NCBI GenBank assembly: GCA_020851615.1
Contig: JADZCL010000006.1
Coordinates: 1 to 9,817 of the forward strand
Direction of reading: 5' to 3'
DNA: 9,817 bases
Source of the DNA: Rubrivivax sp.
Lineage (GTDB): Bacteria; Pseudomonadota; Gammaproteobacteria; Burkholderiales; Burkholderiaceae_C
Of the stretch, positions 1 to 6,237 are shown in pieces. Every line of letters begins with the position of its first letter. The stretch's first letter is position 1. The translations under genes were made by a program, and so were the position numbers. The notes under the pieces were generated by a model that was not told the DNA's origin, did no database searches, and was given only the letters and a program-made list of their open reading frames with translations.

Positions 1-615
1 GCCCTGCGCTGGAACCCGCTGCGCCTGCAGACCGAGCGGCCGGTGATCGACGGCGTGCCGCGCCCCAACCGCTGCCTGGCCGACTGGATCGCCCCGCGTG
101 GCGTGCGGCCCGACTACCTCGGCTTGTTCGCGGTCACGGCCGGCCTGGGTGCCGAGCGGCGCATCGAGCAGTTCCTGGCCGAGCACGACGACTACAGCGT
201 CATCACGCTCAAGACGCTGGCCGACCGCCTGGCCGAGGCCTTCGCCGAGCGCCTGCACCAGCGCGTGCGCACCGAGTTCTGGGGCTACGCCGCGGGCGAG
301 GCGCTTGCCAACGAGGAGCTGATCGCCGAGGCCTACCGCGGCATCCGCCCCGCGCCGGGCTATCCGGCGTGTCCGGACCACGGCATCAAGCGCGCACTCT
401 TCGACGTGCTGCAGGCCGACGAGATCGGCATCCACCTGACCGAGAGCATGGCCATGATGCCCGCGGCGAGCGTCAGCGGCTTCTACCTGGCCCACCCGGA
501 TGCGCGCTACTTCAACGTCGGGCGCATCGGTGAAGACCAGTTGCGGGACTTCGCACGGCGCGAGGGCCTGGCGCTGGAGCAGGCACGTCGCCGGCTGGCG
601 CCGGTGCTGGGGTAG
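1..615 (+). CDS. metH: Methionine synthase, cobalamin-dependent, C-terminal part (5' truncated)
   Basis: The frame is open from the first base of the window and stops with TAG at 613-615, giving 204 visible residues. They match the C-terminal activation domain of MetH, which binds S-adenosylmethionine and reductively remethylates cobalamin when the enzyme is oxidised; the whole enzyme makes methionine from homocysteine and methyltetrahydrofolate in the cytoplasm. Diagnostic stretches are CLADWIAP near residue 25, [20 protein letters not shown] near 63-82, the AdoMet-binding motif [12 protein letters not shown] (residues 116-127) and LTES followed by PAASVSGFY. The C-terminus ends LAPVLG, a few residues shorter than the E. 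coli protein as I remember it. The homocysteine, folate and cobalamin modules must lie upstream of the window. No initiation site is visible; the GTG at 43 is internal. It faces the minus-strand pair convergently. Confidence 0.97.
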   Translation, partial: ALRWNPLRLQTERPVIDGVPRPNRCLADWIAPRGVRPDYLGLFAVTAGLGAERRIEQFLAEHDDYSVITLKTLADRLAEAFAERLHQRVRTEFWGYAAGEALANEELIAEAYRGIRPAPGYPACPDHGIKRALFDVLQADEIGIHLTESMAMMPAASVSGFYLAHPDARYFNVGRIGEDQLRDFARREGLALEQARRRLAPVLG

Positions 616-656
616 CGCCAGCCGCAGATCCGCGGGCTTCAGCCCCTGTGCCGCGC

Positions 657-680
657 GTCAGGCCGCGGGTGGGGCCTGAC
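657..680. terminator. 8-bp-stem hairpin at the convergent gene ends
   Basis: GTCAGGCC (657-664) pairs perfectly with GGCCTGAC (673-680) around an 8-nt loop. It contains the stop codon of the minus-strand 120-residue gene and lies 41 bp beyond the metH stop. There is no U-tract on either side, so an intrinsic terminator is possible but not shown; it could equally be an RNA-stabilising 3' structure or chance in GC-rich DNA. Confidence 0.3.
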
Positions 681-1020
681 CCAACAGGCACACGGGGGTG
701 CGCTCGGGGTCGGCAAGCAGGCGCAGCACGGCCGCATCCAGTGGGACCACAAGCCGCCCGCTGCCCTGCAGCGCCTGCCCAACGGCCGCCCAGTCCGCGG
801 ACGCCTCGGTGATCTCGGTCGGGGAGCCGTCATCGAGAAGGCCCCACAGCATCAGCGTCTCGCCGACGTATTCATCGTTTGCAACCAGATCCAGCCGGAC
901 CAGGCGCGCAACCGAGGCGGGTGACAGCGGGGCAGCAGGTGGCACCGCGTCCGCCTGTCGTGACCTTTTCCGGGCGACGGCATCCAGCACGCGGCGATTG
1001 ATACGGTCCACCCACCCCAT
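658..1020 (-). CDS. Unknown 120-residue soluble protein, possible partner/immunity of the upstream glycine-zipper protein
   Basis: I do not recognise this family. The start ATG (1020-1018) shares its A with the TGA of the upstream gene (TGATG), which strongly suggests translational coupling. There is no good Shine-Dalgarno of its own, consistent with reinitiation. The protein starts MGWVDRINRRVLDAVARKRS, a basic amphipathic segment, then a Pro/Ala linker (residues 26-35). An acidic, mixed alpha/beta-looking body follows (about 36-115), with a central LVANDEYVGETLMLWGLLDD stretch. It has no signal peptide and no membrane span, so it is probably cytoplasmic. The reading frame stays open for about 300 codons upstream of this ATG, but that part is out of frame with the overlapping gene and looks like low-quality GC-rich translation, so I place the start here. 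An immunity or chaperone role is inferred only from gene order and coupling. Confidence 0.7.
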   Translation of the reverse strand: MGWVDRINRRVLDAVARKRSRQADAVPPAAPLSPASVARLVRLDLVANDEYVGETLMLWGLLDDGSPTEITEASADWAAVGQALQGSGRLVVPLDAAVLRLLADPERTPVCLLGQAPPAA

Positions 1021-1772
1021 CAGCGTCGAGTCCACTCGAGCTGGGTGACGAAATCGTAGGCCGCCGTGCCTGCATGCTCGCCCGCCATGGCGCCTGCTGC
1101 ACCGACGCCGAAGGCGCCGATGATCCCGCCGATCAGGCACCCGCCACCCGTGCCCAGTTCGCCGATGATGGGCAGGACGAGAGTCGGCGAAAGGAGCATG
1201 GCTCCGGTGGCACAACCGGCCCACGCGCCCGCGGCACCCCCTGCGGCACCCAGCGCAATCGAGCCCGCCTGCCCGGCCGCCACGCGAGAGCGATCCTGCG
1301 GTGCGGCCTGGGCGATGATGACGCCCGAGAGCGTGATCTGGATGACGATGGCCGCCGGGCCGGCCACGCGCACGGTCGCTGCAAAGCGGTTGACGGCACG
1401 ACGGCTCTTCCCGACGCTGGTCAACACCGCTTCGATGCTGCCCTTTTGCGCCACCAGCCGCTCCAGCGTGGGCAGGTTGCCTGATGGCTTGAGCAGTTCC
1501 GAATACATGCGGCCCCAGGGGCTGAGCCGCTGGCGCATCTGCAGCACCAGCGCGTTGCGCTGCCCCTCCACCAGCGCGCGGGCCTCCCCCGCACTGACGT
1601 TGCCACGCTGCAGCAGCACCTGCGCCTGACGCGAGATCGCCTGGTTCGCCTGGTCGTAGCTCTGGCGCATGAAGGCGTCCCAGGTCTGCGTCGCACCGAC
1701 CGCATAGGTCCCGTTCACCGAGACCTCGACCGCCGAGCTGTAGACGTACTCCTGATCCGGATCGCTTGCCAT
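1020..1772 (-). CDS. Unknown 250-residue glycine-zipper membrane protein, candidate membrane-active effector
   Basis: The first 130 residues are polar and predicted helical, beginning MASDPDQEYVYSSAVEVSVN, with many Gln/Arg/Ala, typical of a helical bundle. The C-terminal half is membrane-like: a hydrophobic span at about residues 131-157 (with AAIVIQITLSGVIIA), a Gly/Ala-rich stretch at 165-205 (GAAGGAAGAWAGCATGA), and another at 207-233 (LIGGIIGAFGVGAAGAMAG). GxxxG-type spacing of small residues is the hallmark of glycine-zipper segments, which occur in some pore-forming secreted effectors and in envelope proteins. No signal peptide is seen. The start at 1772 is preceded by AAAGG five bases upstream; the frame is open up to 2072, but that extension is rich in Cys and Ser and reads like noncoding DNA. 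It heads a two-gene unit with the 120-residue gene. Function is unknown to me; an effector role is inference. Confidence 0.72.
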   Translation of the reverse strand: MASDPDQEYVYSSAVEVSVNGTYAVGATQTWDAFMRQSYDQANQAISRQAQVLLQRGNVSAGEARALVEGQRNALVLQMRQRLSPWGRMYSELLKPSGNLPTLERLVAQKGSIEAVLTSVGKSRRAVNRFAATVRVAGPAAIVIQITLSGVIIAQAAPQDRSRVAAGQAGSIALGAAGGAAGAWAGCATGAMLLSPTLVLPIIGELGTGGGCLIGGIIGAFGVGAAGAMAGEHAGTAAYDFVTQLEWTRR

Positions 1773-1804
1773 TGGCGCCTTTGGCGATGAGCTCAAGCGC
1801 AAGG

Positions 1805-1810
1805 ATTCTA
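1805..1810 (-). promoter_or_regulatory. Possible -10 element for the minus-strand pair
   Basis: Read on the minus strand this is TAGAAT, matching five of six bases of the sigma-70 -10 consensus in otherwise GC-rich DNA. Transcription would start near 1798 and leave a leader of about 26 nt before the ATG at 1772. I could not find a convincing -35 hexamer at 16-18 bp spacing, so the call is weak. Confidence 0.3.
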
Positions 1811-2118
1811 GTGACGCGGCGCAGCACGCAGTGGCGCAATTGGTGACGGTTGATTGCAGCGCGCGGGGTTGGAGTCGGCAGGGGGAACTGAGACTCGCGG
1901 GAGAGCCAGGGCCGGCCGGCGCCTCGGTCACCACACAACCCTGAGTCGCGACGACTCCATGGATCGGGTCACCGACGGCCGCACCGTGATTGCCGAGGTC
2001 TACGAGGTGATCCCGCCGCCGGATGCCGCTTTCGACTTCCAATGTGATCTGCGAAGGGAGAACGCAACCCACACCCCCGACAACCGTCCTCCCACGGCAT
2101 CGTCTCCTGACCGGATGC

Positions 2119-2137
2119 CGTCAAGCCGCTCTTGACG
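2119..2137. repeat. Perfect 7-bp inverted repeat in the intergenic region
   Basis: CGTCAAG (2119-2125) and CTTGACG (2131-2137) form a perfect dyad with a 5-bp spacer (CCGCT). A second, shorter dyad, CGTTG-N6-CAACG (2144-2159), follows immediately, and TTGACGC occurs twice (2132-2138 and 2146-2152). It could be a regulator site for either divergent unit or an RNA hairpin; there is no T-run to make it a terminator. It differs from the dyad next to the TetR gene, so a different protein would be expected to bind it. Confidence 0.4.
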
Positions 2138-2244
2138 CCCACACGTTGACGCAGCAACGCCCGCAGTCGTGCAGAACCAAGCCGCTCGTCGCTTGCGATC
2201 ACGATCAAGCTCGCTCTGTCTCGAATCGTCGGATTGCTCTTCTT

Positions 2245-2274
2245 CCACAACGTCCACAACGGGAATTCGTTGTG
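2245..2274. promoter_or_regulatory. Probable TetR-family operator (CACAACG-N6-CGTTGTG) with an extra half-site
   Basis: CACAACG (2255-2261) and CGTTGTG (2268-2274) form a perfect 20-bp dyad with a 6-bp centre, the usual size of a TetR-family operator. The left arm is duplicated: CCACAACG occurs at 2245-2252 and again at 2254-2261, one 9-bp step apart. A further TTGTGG lies at 2300-2305. The dyad sits 41 bp upstream of the repressor start codon, in the AT-rich promoter zone, so bound repressor would block RNA polymerase and autoregulate the operon. Assignment to this repressor rests on position and shape, not on a known motif. Confidence 0.55.
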
Positions 2275-2275
2275 C

Positions 2276-2315
2276 TAGGATAGTAATAGATGACTTGCTT
2301 TGTGGAGAAAAAAGG
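2276..2315 (+). promoter_or_regulatory. Putative promoter core and ribosome binding site of the efflux operon
   Basis: Just downstream of the operator dyad are -10-like words TAGGAT (2276-2281) and AGTAAT (2282-2287), each four of six matches, in a locally AT-rich stretch. No clear -35 is seen, so the exact promoter is unresolved. GGAG at 2304-2307, eight bases before the ATG at 2316, is a good Shine-Dalgarno and decides the repressor start against the longer open frame that begins at 2169. Confidence 0.4.
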
Positions 2316-2924
2316 ATGAGCGAACGCCCCCAGTACCTGCCCGCCGAAGAGCGGCGAGCGGCCACGGTGCAAGCCGTGGTCGACTTGGCTGCCGAGCAGA
2401 ACCCGGCCGAGATCACGACCACGGCGATCGCCGATCGAATGGGCCTGACGCAGGGCGCGCTGTTTCGTCACTTCCCCACCAAGGACGCGATCCTGCAAGC
2501 CACCATGTCATGGGTCAGCGAACGCCTACTGGCCAGCGTGGACAAGGCGGCCGAAAGCGCGGCATCTCCTGCCGCAGCCCTGGAGGCGATGTTCATGACG
2601 CACATCGACTTCGTGTCCAGGCACCCGGGCGTGCCACGCATGTTGTTCGGAGAGTTGCAACGCTCTGACGAAACGCTGGCCAAGCGCATGGTGCAAACCC
2701 TGGTCCGCCAGTACGAGCAACGCCTGCGCCGCCTCATGGAAGCAGGCAAGGCACAGGGCGATCTGAGCGCCGAACTGGACGTGGATGCCGCCGCCGTGTT
2801 GTTCATCGGCACGATCCAGGGGCTGGTCATGCAGTCCCTGCTGACCGGCAAGGCCAGTCGGATCCGCCGTGAGGCGCCGGCCGTGTATGCCATCTATCGG
2901 CGTGGCATCGAAAGCCGCACGTGA
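2316..2924 (+). CDS. TetR/AcrR-family transcriptional repressor of the downstream exporter operon
   Basis: A 202-residue protein of typical TetR length. The N-terminal DNA-binding domain (about 10-58) contains the helix-turn-helix ITTTAIADRMGLTQGALFRHF (about 33-53) followed by PTKDAIL, which is close to the family consensus in which the recognition helix ends in a Y/F-x-H-F motif. The rest is an all-helical ligand-binding and dimerisation domain, with VLFIGTIQGLVMQSLL (161-176) as the likely dimer or C-terminal helix. It should bind the dyad upstream of its own gene and release it when a ligand, often an exporter substrate, binds. The start is set by GGAG at 2304-2307. It is first in a same-strand operon, 68 bp ahead of the small membrane protein gene. 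It takes the place CecR (YbiH) has in control of E. coli ybhGFSR, but its sequence does not look like CecR as I recall it, so I give no symbol. Confidence 0.93.
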   Translation: MSERPQYLPAEERRAATVQAVVDLAAEQNPAEITTTAIADRMGLTQGALFRHFPTKDAILQATMSWVSERLLASVDKAAESAASPAAALEAMFMTHIDFVSRHPGVPRMLFGELQRSDETLAKRMVQTLVRQYEQRLRRLMEAGKAQGDLSAELDVDAAAVLFIGTIQGLVMQSLLTGKASRIRREAPAVYAIYRRGIESRT

Positions 2925-2992
2925 ATCACCGGTCCGGCCCGCAAATGCCGCAGCGATTCGCAAACCTTCCTGAAGAACCGGGAGCAACGAAC

Positions 2993-3412
2993 ATGACAGC
3001 ACACAGCGGGCGCGACATCTGGGTGCGCGTGATTTCTCTGCTGGCCATCGGCTTTGGCCTGCTGACTCTCAGGGAGGGGGGCGCAGTCCTGTTCTTTGAA
3101 GGTGCGGCGCGCGACGAGGCCGGAAGCTATGTGCCTTTCGTTCTCTGGTTCAACTTTCTGGCCGGGTTCGCATACATCGTCGCTGGCATCGGTTTGTGGT
3201 TGCACCGGCGCTGGGCCACGTGGCTGGCGATCGCCATCACGGTGGCGACTGCGTTCGTGTTCCTGGCTTTCGGCGTGCATGTGGTTCTTGGTGGCGCCTG
3301 GGAGCAGCGCACGGCAATCGCCATGACGCTTCGCACGCTGGTGTGGGCTGGCATTGCGGCCATCGCCTGGCGCCGGTCACAGACGCATTTGCCCGCCACA
3401 CGCGAGCGCTGA
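2993..3412 (+). CDS. Small four-helix inner-membrane protein of unknown function
   Basis: A 139-residue hydrophobic protein with four likely membrane helices: about residues 11-35 (VRVISLLAIGFGLLTLREGG region), 46-70 (YVPFVLWFNFLAGFAYIVAG), 74-99 (WATWLAIAITVATAFVFLAF) and 110-127 (MTLRTLVWAGIAAIAW). The loops are short, and the C-terminal tail is basic and polar, so it is probably cytoplasmic. I do not recognise a named family or catalytic residues. GGGAG at 2980-2984, eight bases before the ATG at 2993, supports this start over an in-frame ATG at 2921 that would overlap the repressor gene. It lies between the repressor and the adaptor gene (25-bp gap to the latter), so it is very likely co-transcribed. 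An accessory, stabilising or sensing role for the exporter is only inferred from position. Confidence 0.8.
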   Translation: MTAHSGRDIWVRVISLLAIGFGLLTLREGGAVLFFEGAARDEAGSYVPFVLWFNFLAGFAYIVAGIGLWLHRRWATWLAIAITVATAFVFLAFGVHVVLGGAWEQRTAIAMTLRTLVWAGIAAIAWRRSQTHLPATRER

Positions 3413-3437
3413 ACCTGTCTCCAGCGGAAACTCATCG

Positions 3438-4472
3438 ATGACAACTCCCAATCTCCCAGGCGAAAGAACCCGCTGGGTCGCGATCGCCGTCGTCGCGCTT
3501 TCTCTTGGTGCCGCACTCGCGTACTGGCTATCGCGCGAGCATGATCAGCAAGACCCCCTGCGCCTCTACGGCAACGTCGACATCCGCGAGGTGCAGCTGG
3601 CCTTTCGCCAGCCCGGGCGCGTGGCTGAAATGACGTTCGACGAAGGCGACGCCGTCAGTGCCGGCACCCGCCTGGCGGCGCTGGACGCGCGGCCGTATCG
3701 GGACGCTCTTGCGGCAACGCAGGCCCAGGTGCATGTGGCGCAGGCGGAGCTGACCAAGCTGCGCCGCGGCCTGCGGCCGCAGGAAATCACCCAGGCACGC
3801 GAGGCGCTCAGGCAGGCGCAGGCGCTGGCCACCGAGGCCGAGCGCAACTTTCAGCGCCAAAGCGGCCTGCTGGCATCGGGCGCCACCAGCCAGCGCACGG
3901 TCGATGCCGCCCGCGCGGCAATGGATCAGGCCGCCGCCGGCGTTGAAGCCGCCAAGGCAGCGCTGTCGCAAGCGTCCGAGGGCTTCCGCAAGGAAGACAT
4001 CGCCGCGGCAGAGGCTCGCCTTGCGGCGACACAGGCTGCCGTGGCGCAAGCCACCACATCCCTTGCAGACACCGAATTGACGGCACCCAGTGACGGGACC
4101 GTCATCGCGCGGGTACGCGAACCAGGCAGCATGGTCGCGAGCCAAAGCACGGTCTACAGCCTGAGTCTGGACAAGCCCGTGTACGTGCGCGCCTACGTGA
4201 GTGAACCAGACCTGGGGCGCGTCGCCCCGGGTACCACGGTACGTGTCAGGAGCGACACATCCGACAAGGTCTATCGCGGCCAGATTGGCTTCATCTCGCC
4301 ACGCGCCGAGTTCACGCCGAAGACTGTCGAAACCACCGATCTGCGAACGGATCTGGTGTACCGCCTGCGCATCGTCATCGACGAAGCCGACAGCGACGGT
4401 GCACTGCGCCAGGGTATGCCGGTAACGATCGAAGTCGGCTCGATAACCGGCAACCCGGCGGGTGGACGCTGA
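3438..4472 (+). CDS. ybhG: HlyD/YbhG-type periplasmic adaptor (membrane fusion) protein
   Basis: A 344-residue adaptor linking the inner-membrane ABC transporter to an outer-membrane channel. A single N-terminal membrane anchor spans residues 13-31 (WVAIAVVALSLGAALAYWL). The split lipoyl/biotinyl-like domain follows, with first half GNVDIREVQLAFRQPGRV to about 84 and second half LTAPSDGTVIARVREPGSMV (214-233). Between them is a long Ala/Gln-rich coiled-coil hairpin (about 90-210) with turn region QSGLLASGATSQRTVDAAR. A beta-barrel segment (247-290) and the conserved FTPKTVETTDLRTDLVYRLR (292-311) complete it. This last motif and the GNVDIR start are characteristic of the YbhG branch. The ATG has GGAAA about eight bases upstream. 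The TGA at 4470-4472 leaves one base before the ATPase start. The symbol is given by similarity and operon order; orthology is not tested. Confidence 0.93.
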   Translation: MTTPNLPGERTRWVAIAVVALSLGAALAYWLSREHDQQDPLRLYGNVDIREVQLAFRQPGRVAEMTFDEGDAVSAGTRLAALDARPYRDALAATQAQVHVAQAELTKLRRGLRPQEITQAREALRQAQALATEAERNFQRQSGLLASGATSQRTVDAARAAMDQAAAGVEAAKAALSQASEGFRKEDIAAAEARLAATQAAVAQATTSLADTELTAPSDGTVIARVREPGSMVASQSTVYSLSLDKPVYVRAYVSEPDLGRVAPGTTVRVRSDTSDKVYRGQIGFISPRAEFTPKTVETTDLRTDLVYRLRIVIDEADSDGALRQGMPVTIEVGSITGNPAGGR

Positions 4473-4473
4473 G

Positions 4474-6237
4474 ATGCACTCGAGCCCCGCCATCGTGCCT
4501 GCGGGTGAGCAAGACGCCGCAGCCGTCATCGAAGGTCTGGACAAGCACTTCGGCCAGGTGCGGGCCTTGCGGAACCTGAGCGCGCGCATCCACTACGGGC
4601 GGCTGACGGGCCTGGTCGGCCCCGACGGTGCCGGCAAGACGACGTTGATGCGGATTCTGACCGGCCTGCTGGTGCCGAACGCCGGCCGCGTCACCTTGGC
4701 CGGTTTCGACGTGGTCAAGGACAACGACGCCATCCACGTCGCCAGCGGCTACATGCCGCAACGCTTCGGCCTGTACGAAGACCTGTCGGTGATGGAAAAC
4801 ATGCGCCTGTACGCGCAGTTGCGCGGCATGGACGCGGATCGCAATGCCGATCTTTTTGCCGAGTTGCTGGACTTCACGCGGCTCGGTCCCTTCACCCAAC
4901 GTCCGGCCGGAAAGCTCTCTGGCGGCATGAAGCAGAAGCTCGGCCTGGCCTGTGCGCTGATGGCCAGACCCAAGGTGCTGCTGCTGGACGAACCCGGTGT
5001 CGGCGTCGATCCGGTCAGCCGCCAGGATTTGTGGCGCATGGTGCAGGCGCTCACCGACGAGGGCATGGCAGTGGTCTGGTCCACCGCCTATCTCGACGAG
5101 GCCGAACGCTGCGAGAGCGTGTTGTTGCTCAACCAGGGGCAGCTCCTGTTCGACGGCCCGCCGCGGGAATTGACCGCACAGCTGGAAGGTCGCAGCTTCC
5201 GCCTGGAAGACGTGGGCACCGCGCGCCGCGCCGTACTCACCGAAGCGCTGAATCTGCCCAGCGTGAGCGATGGCGTTATTCAGGGGGCCGGCGTGCGCGT
5301 GGTCCTGCGCGAAGGCGCCAACGTGGATCAAGTCCAGTCATTGGCCGATCAGACGCAGGTGCATCTGACTCTGGTTCCGGCGCGCTTCGAGGACGCCTTC
5401 ATCGATTTGCTCGGCGGCGGCCCCGGCGGCACCTCTGCCCTGGCCGAGCGCCTGCCACCCGTTGAGCTTGATTCCGACGTGGCCGTCTCATGCCGCGAAC
5501 TCACCAAGCGCTTCGGTGACTTCACTGCGACGGACAGCGTCAGCTTCGAGGTGCGCAAGGGCGAAATCTTCGGCCTGCTTGGCCCCAACGGCGCTGGCAA
5601 GTCCACCACTTTCAAGATGTTGTGCGGTCTTCTCAAACCGACCGCGGGTGAGGCGCACGTGGTGGGGCACGATCTGCGCCATGCCACCGGCGCGGCCAAG
5701 TGCCGGCTTGGCTACATGGCGCAGAAGTTTTCGCTCTACGGCCTGCTGTCGGTGCGCCAGAACCTGGAGTTCTCGGCCGGCGTGTACGGGCTGGACGGCA
5801 GCGCACGACATGAACGCATCGGCGAGATGATCGAAACCTTCGATCTGGGCGACTGGCTCTCGGCTACACCCGATTCGCTGCCGCTGGGTCACAAGCAGCG
5901 CCTGGCTCTGGCCTGCTCGCTCATGCACCGGCCGCCGGTGCTGTTCCTGGACGAGCCGACTTCGGGGGTGGACCCGATCACGCGGCGTGAATTCTGGACC
6001 CACATCAACGGTCTGGCGCGCAAGGGCGTGACCATCATGGTCACCACCCACTTCATGGATGAGGCCGAGTACTGCGACCGGGTGGCCCTGCTCTCGCGTG
6101 CACGACTGATCGCATTGGACACGCCCGATGCGCTCAAGCGTTCCGCGGTCGGCCCCGAGCGGCCTGATCCAACCATGGAAGATGCCTTCATCCATCTGGT
6201 GGAGTCGGCCGACCGTGAAATGGAGACGGCCCCATGA
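4474..6237 (+). CDS. ybhF: YbhF-type ABC transporter ATPase with two fused nucleotide-binding domains
   Basis: A 587-residue cytoplasmic protein that powers the two permeases. NBD1 (about 15-310): Walker A GPDGAGKTT (49-57), Q-loop Q96, signature LSGGMKQ (148-154), Walker B VLLLDEP (168-174, catalytic E173), D-loop GVGVDP. The H-loop reads WSTAYLDEA, with Ala205 where His is usual. NBD2 (about 336-587): Walker A GPNGAGKST (370-378), Q417, signature region LPLGHKQ (469-475) instead of LSGGxxQ, Walker B VLFLDEP (489-495, E494), H-loop His526 in TTHFMDEAEYCDR. The PDGAGKTT and LPLG variants are as I remember them in E. coli YbhF. The chosen ATG at 4474, one base after the adaptor stop, has GGTGG eight to nine bases upstream; a GTG at 4462 would overlap the adaptor. 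The stop overlaps the next start as ATGA. Confidence 0.96.
   Translation: MHSSPAIVPAGEQDAAAVIEGLDKHFGQVRALRNLSARIHYGRLTGLVGPDGAGKTTLMRILTGLLVPNAGRVTLAGFDVVKDNDAIHVASGYMPQRFGLYEDLSVMENMRLYAQLRGMDADRNADLFAELLDFTRLGPFTQRPAGKLSGGMKQKLGLACALMARPKVLLLDEPGVGVDPVSRQDLWRMVQALTDEGMAVVWSTAYLDEAERCESVLLLNQGQLLFDGPPRELTAQLEGRSFRLEDVGTARRAVLTEALNLPSVSDGVIQGAGVRVVLREGANVDQVQSLADQTQVHLTLVPARFEDAFIDLLGGGPGGTSALAERLPPVELDSDVAVSCRELTKRFGDFTATDSVSFEVRKGEIFGLLGPNGAGKSTTFKMLCGLLKPTAGEAHVVGHDLRHATGAAKCRLGYMAQKFSLYGLLSVRQNLEFSAGVYGLDGSARHERIGEMIETFDLGDWLSATPDSLPLGHKQRLALACSLMHRPPVLFLDEPTSGVDPITRREFWTHINGLARKGVTIMVTTHFMDEAEYCDRVALLSRARLIALDTPDALKRSAVGPERPDPTMEDAFIHLVESADREMETAP

Larger units (their letters stand above)
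1773..2315. other. 543-bp intergenic region between divergent units, no convincing gene
   Basis: Short open frames exist on both strands, but none has a ribosome binding site, plausible composition or recognisable domain. Near the minus-strand gene the sequence carries a possible -10 box (1805-1810). At about 1917-2000 the minus strand reads DLGNHGAAVGDPIHGVVATQ, faintly reminiscent of the start of a PAAR domain. Two perfect 7-bp inverted repeats lie at 2119-2137 and 2255-2274. From about 2240 to 2313 the DNA becomes markedly more AT-rich than the surroundings, as expected for the promoter of the rightward operon. I see no tRNA, insertion sequence or attachment site. Confidence 0.6.

Noticed and set aside
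616..640. GGGCTTCAGCCC small hairpin after metH
   Set aside because: Only a four- to five-base stem with a tiny loop and no U-tract; too weak to call a terminator.
1021..1938. Minus-strand open frame extending about 306 codons upstream of the 120-residue gene
   Set aside because: It lies over the glycine-zipper gene in another frame and is rich in Arg, Gly and Ala in the style of GC-rich shadow translation; the ATG at 1020 with the TGATG junction is a better start.
1959..2135. Plus-strand 59-codon open frame with a protein-like stretch ending IPPPDAAFDF
   Set aside because: No ribosome binding site, a low-complexity C-terminal part, and no neighbour on the same strand nearby; too short to support without homologues.
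2169..2315. 49-codon in-frame extension of the TetR protein
   Set aside because: It has no ribosome binding site, runs through the operator and AT-rich promoter zone, and is Ser/Arg/Cys-rich, whereas the ATG at 2316 has a good Shine-Dalgarno and gives normal TetR length.
3528..4589. Long minus-strand open frame (353 codons) antisense to the adaptor gene
   Set aside because: The plus strand encodes a clear HlyD/YbhG-type protein; the antisense frame is His/Arg/Gln/Cys-rich shadow translation with no domain.
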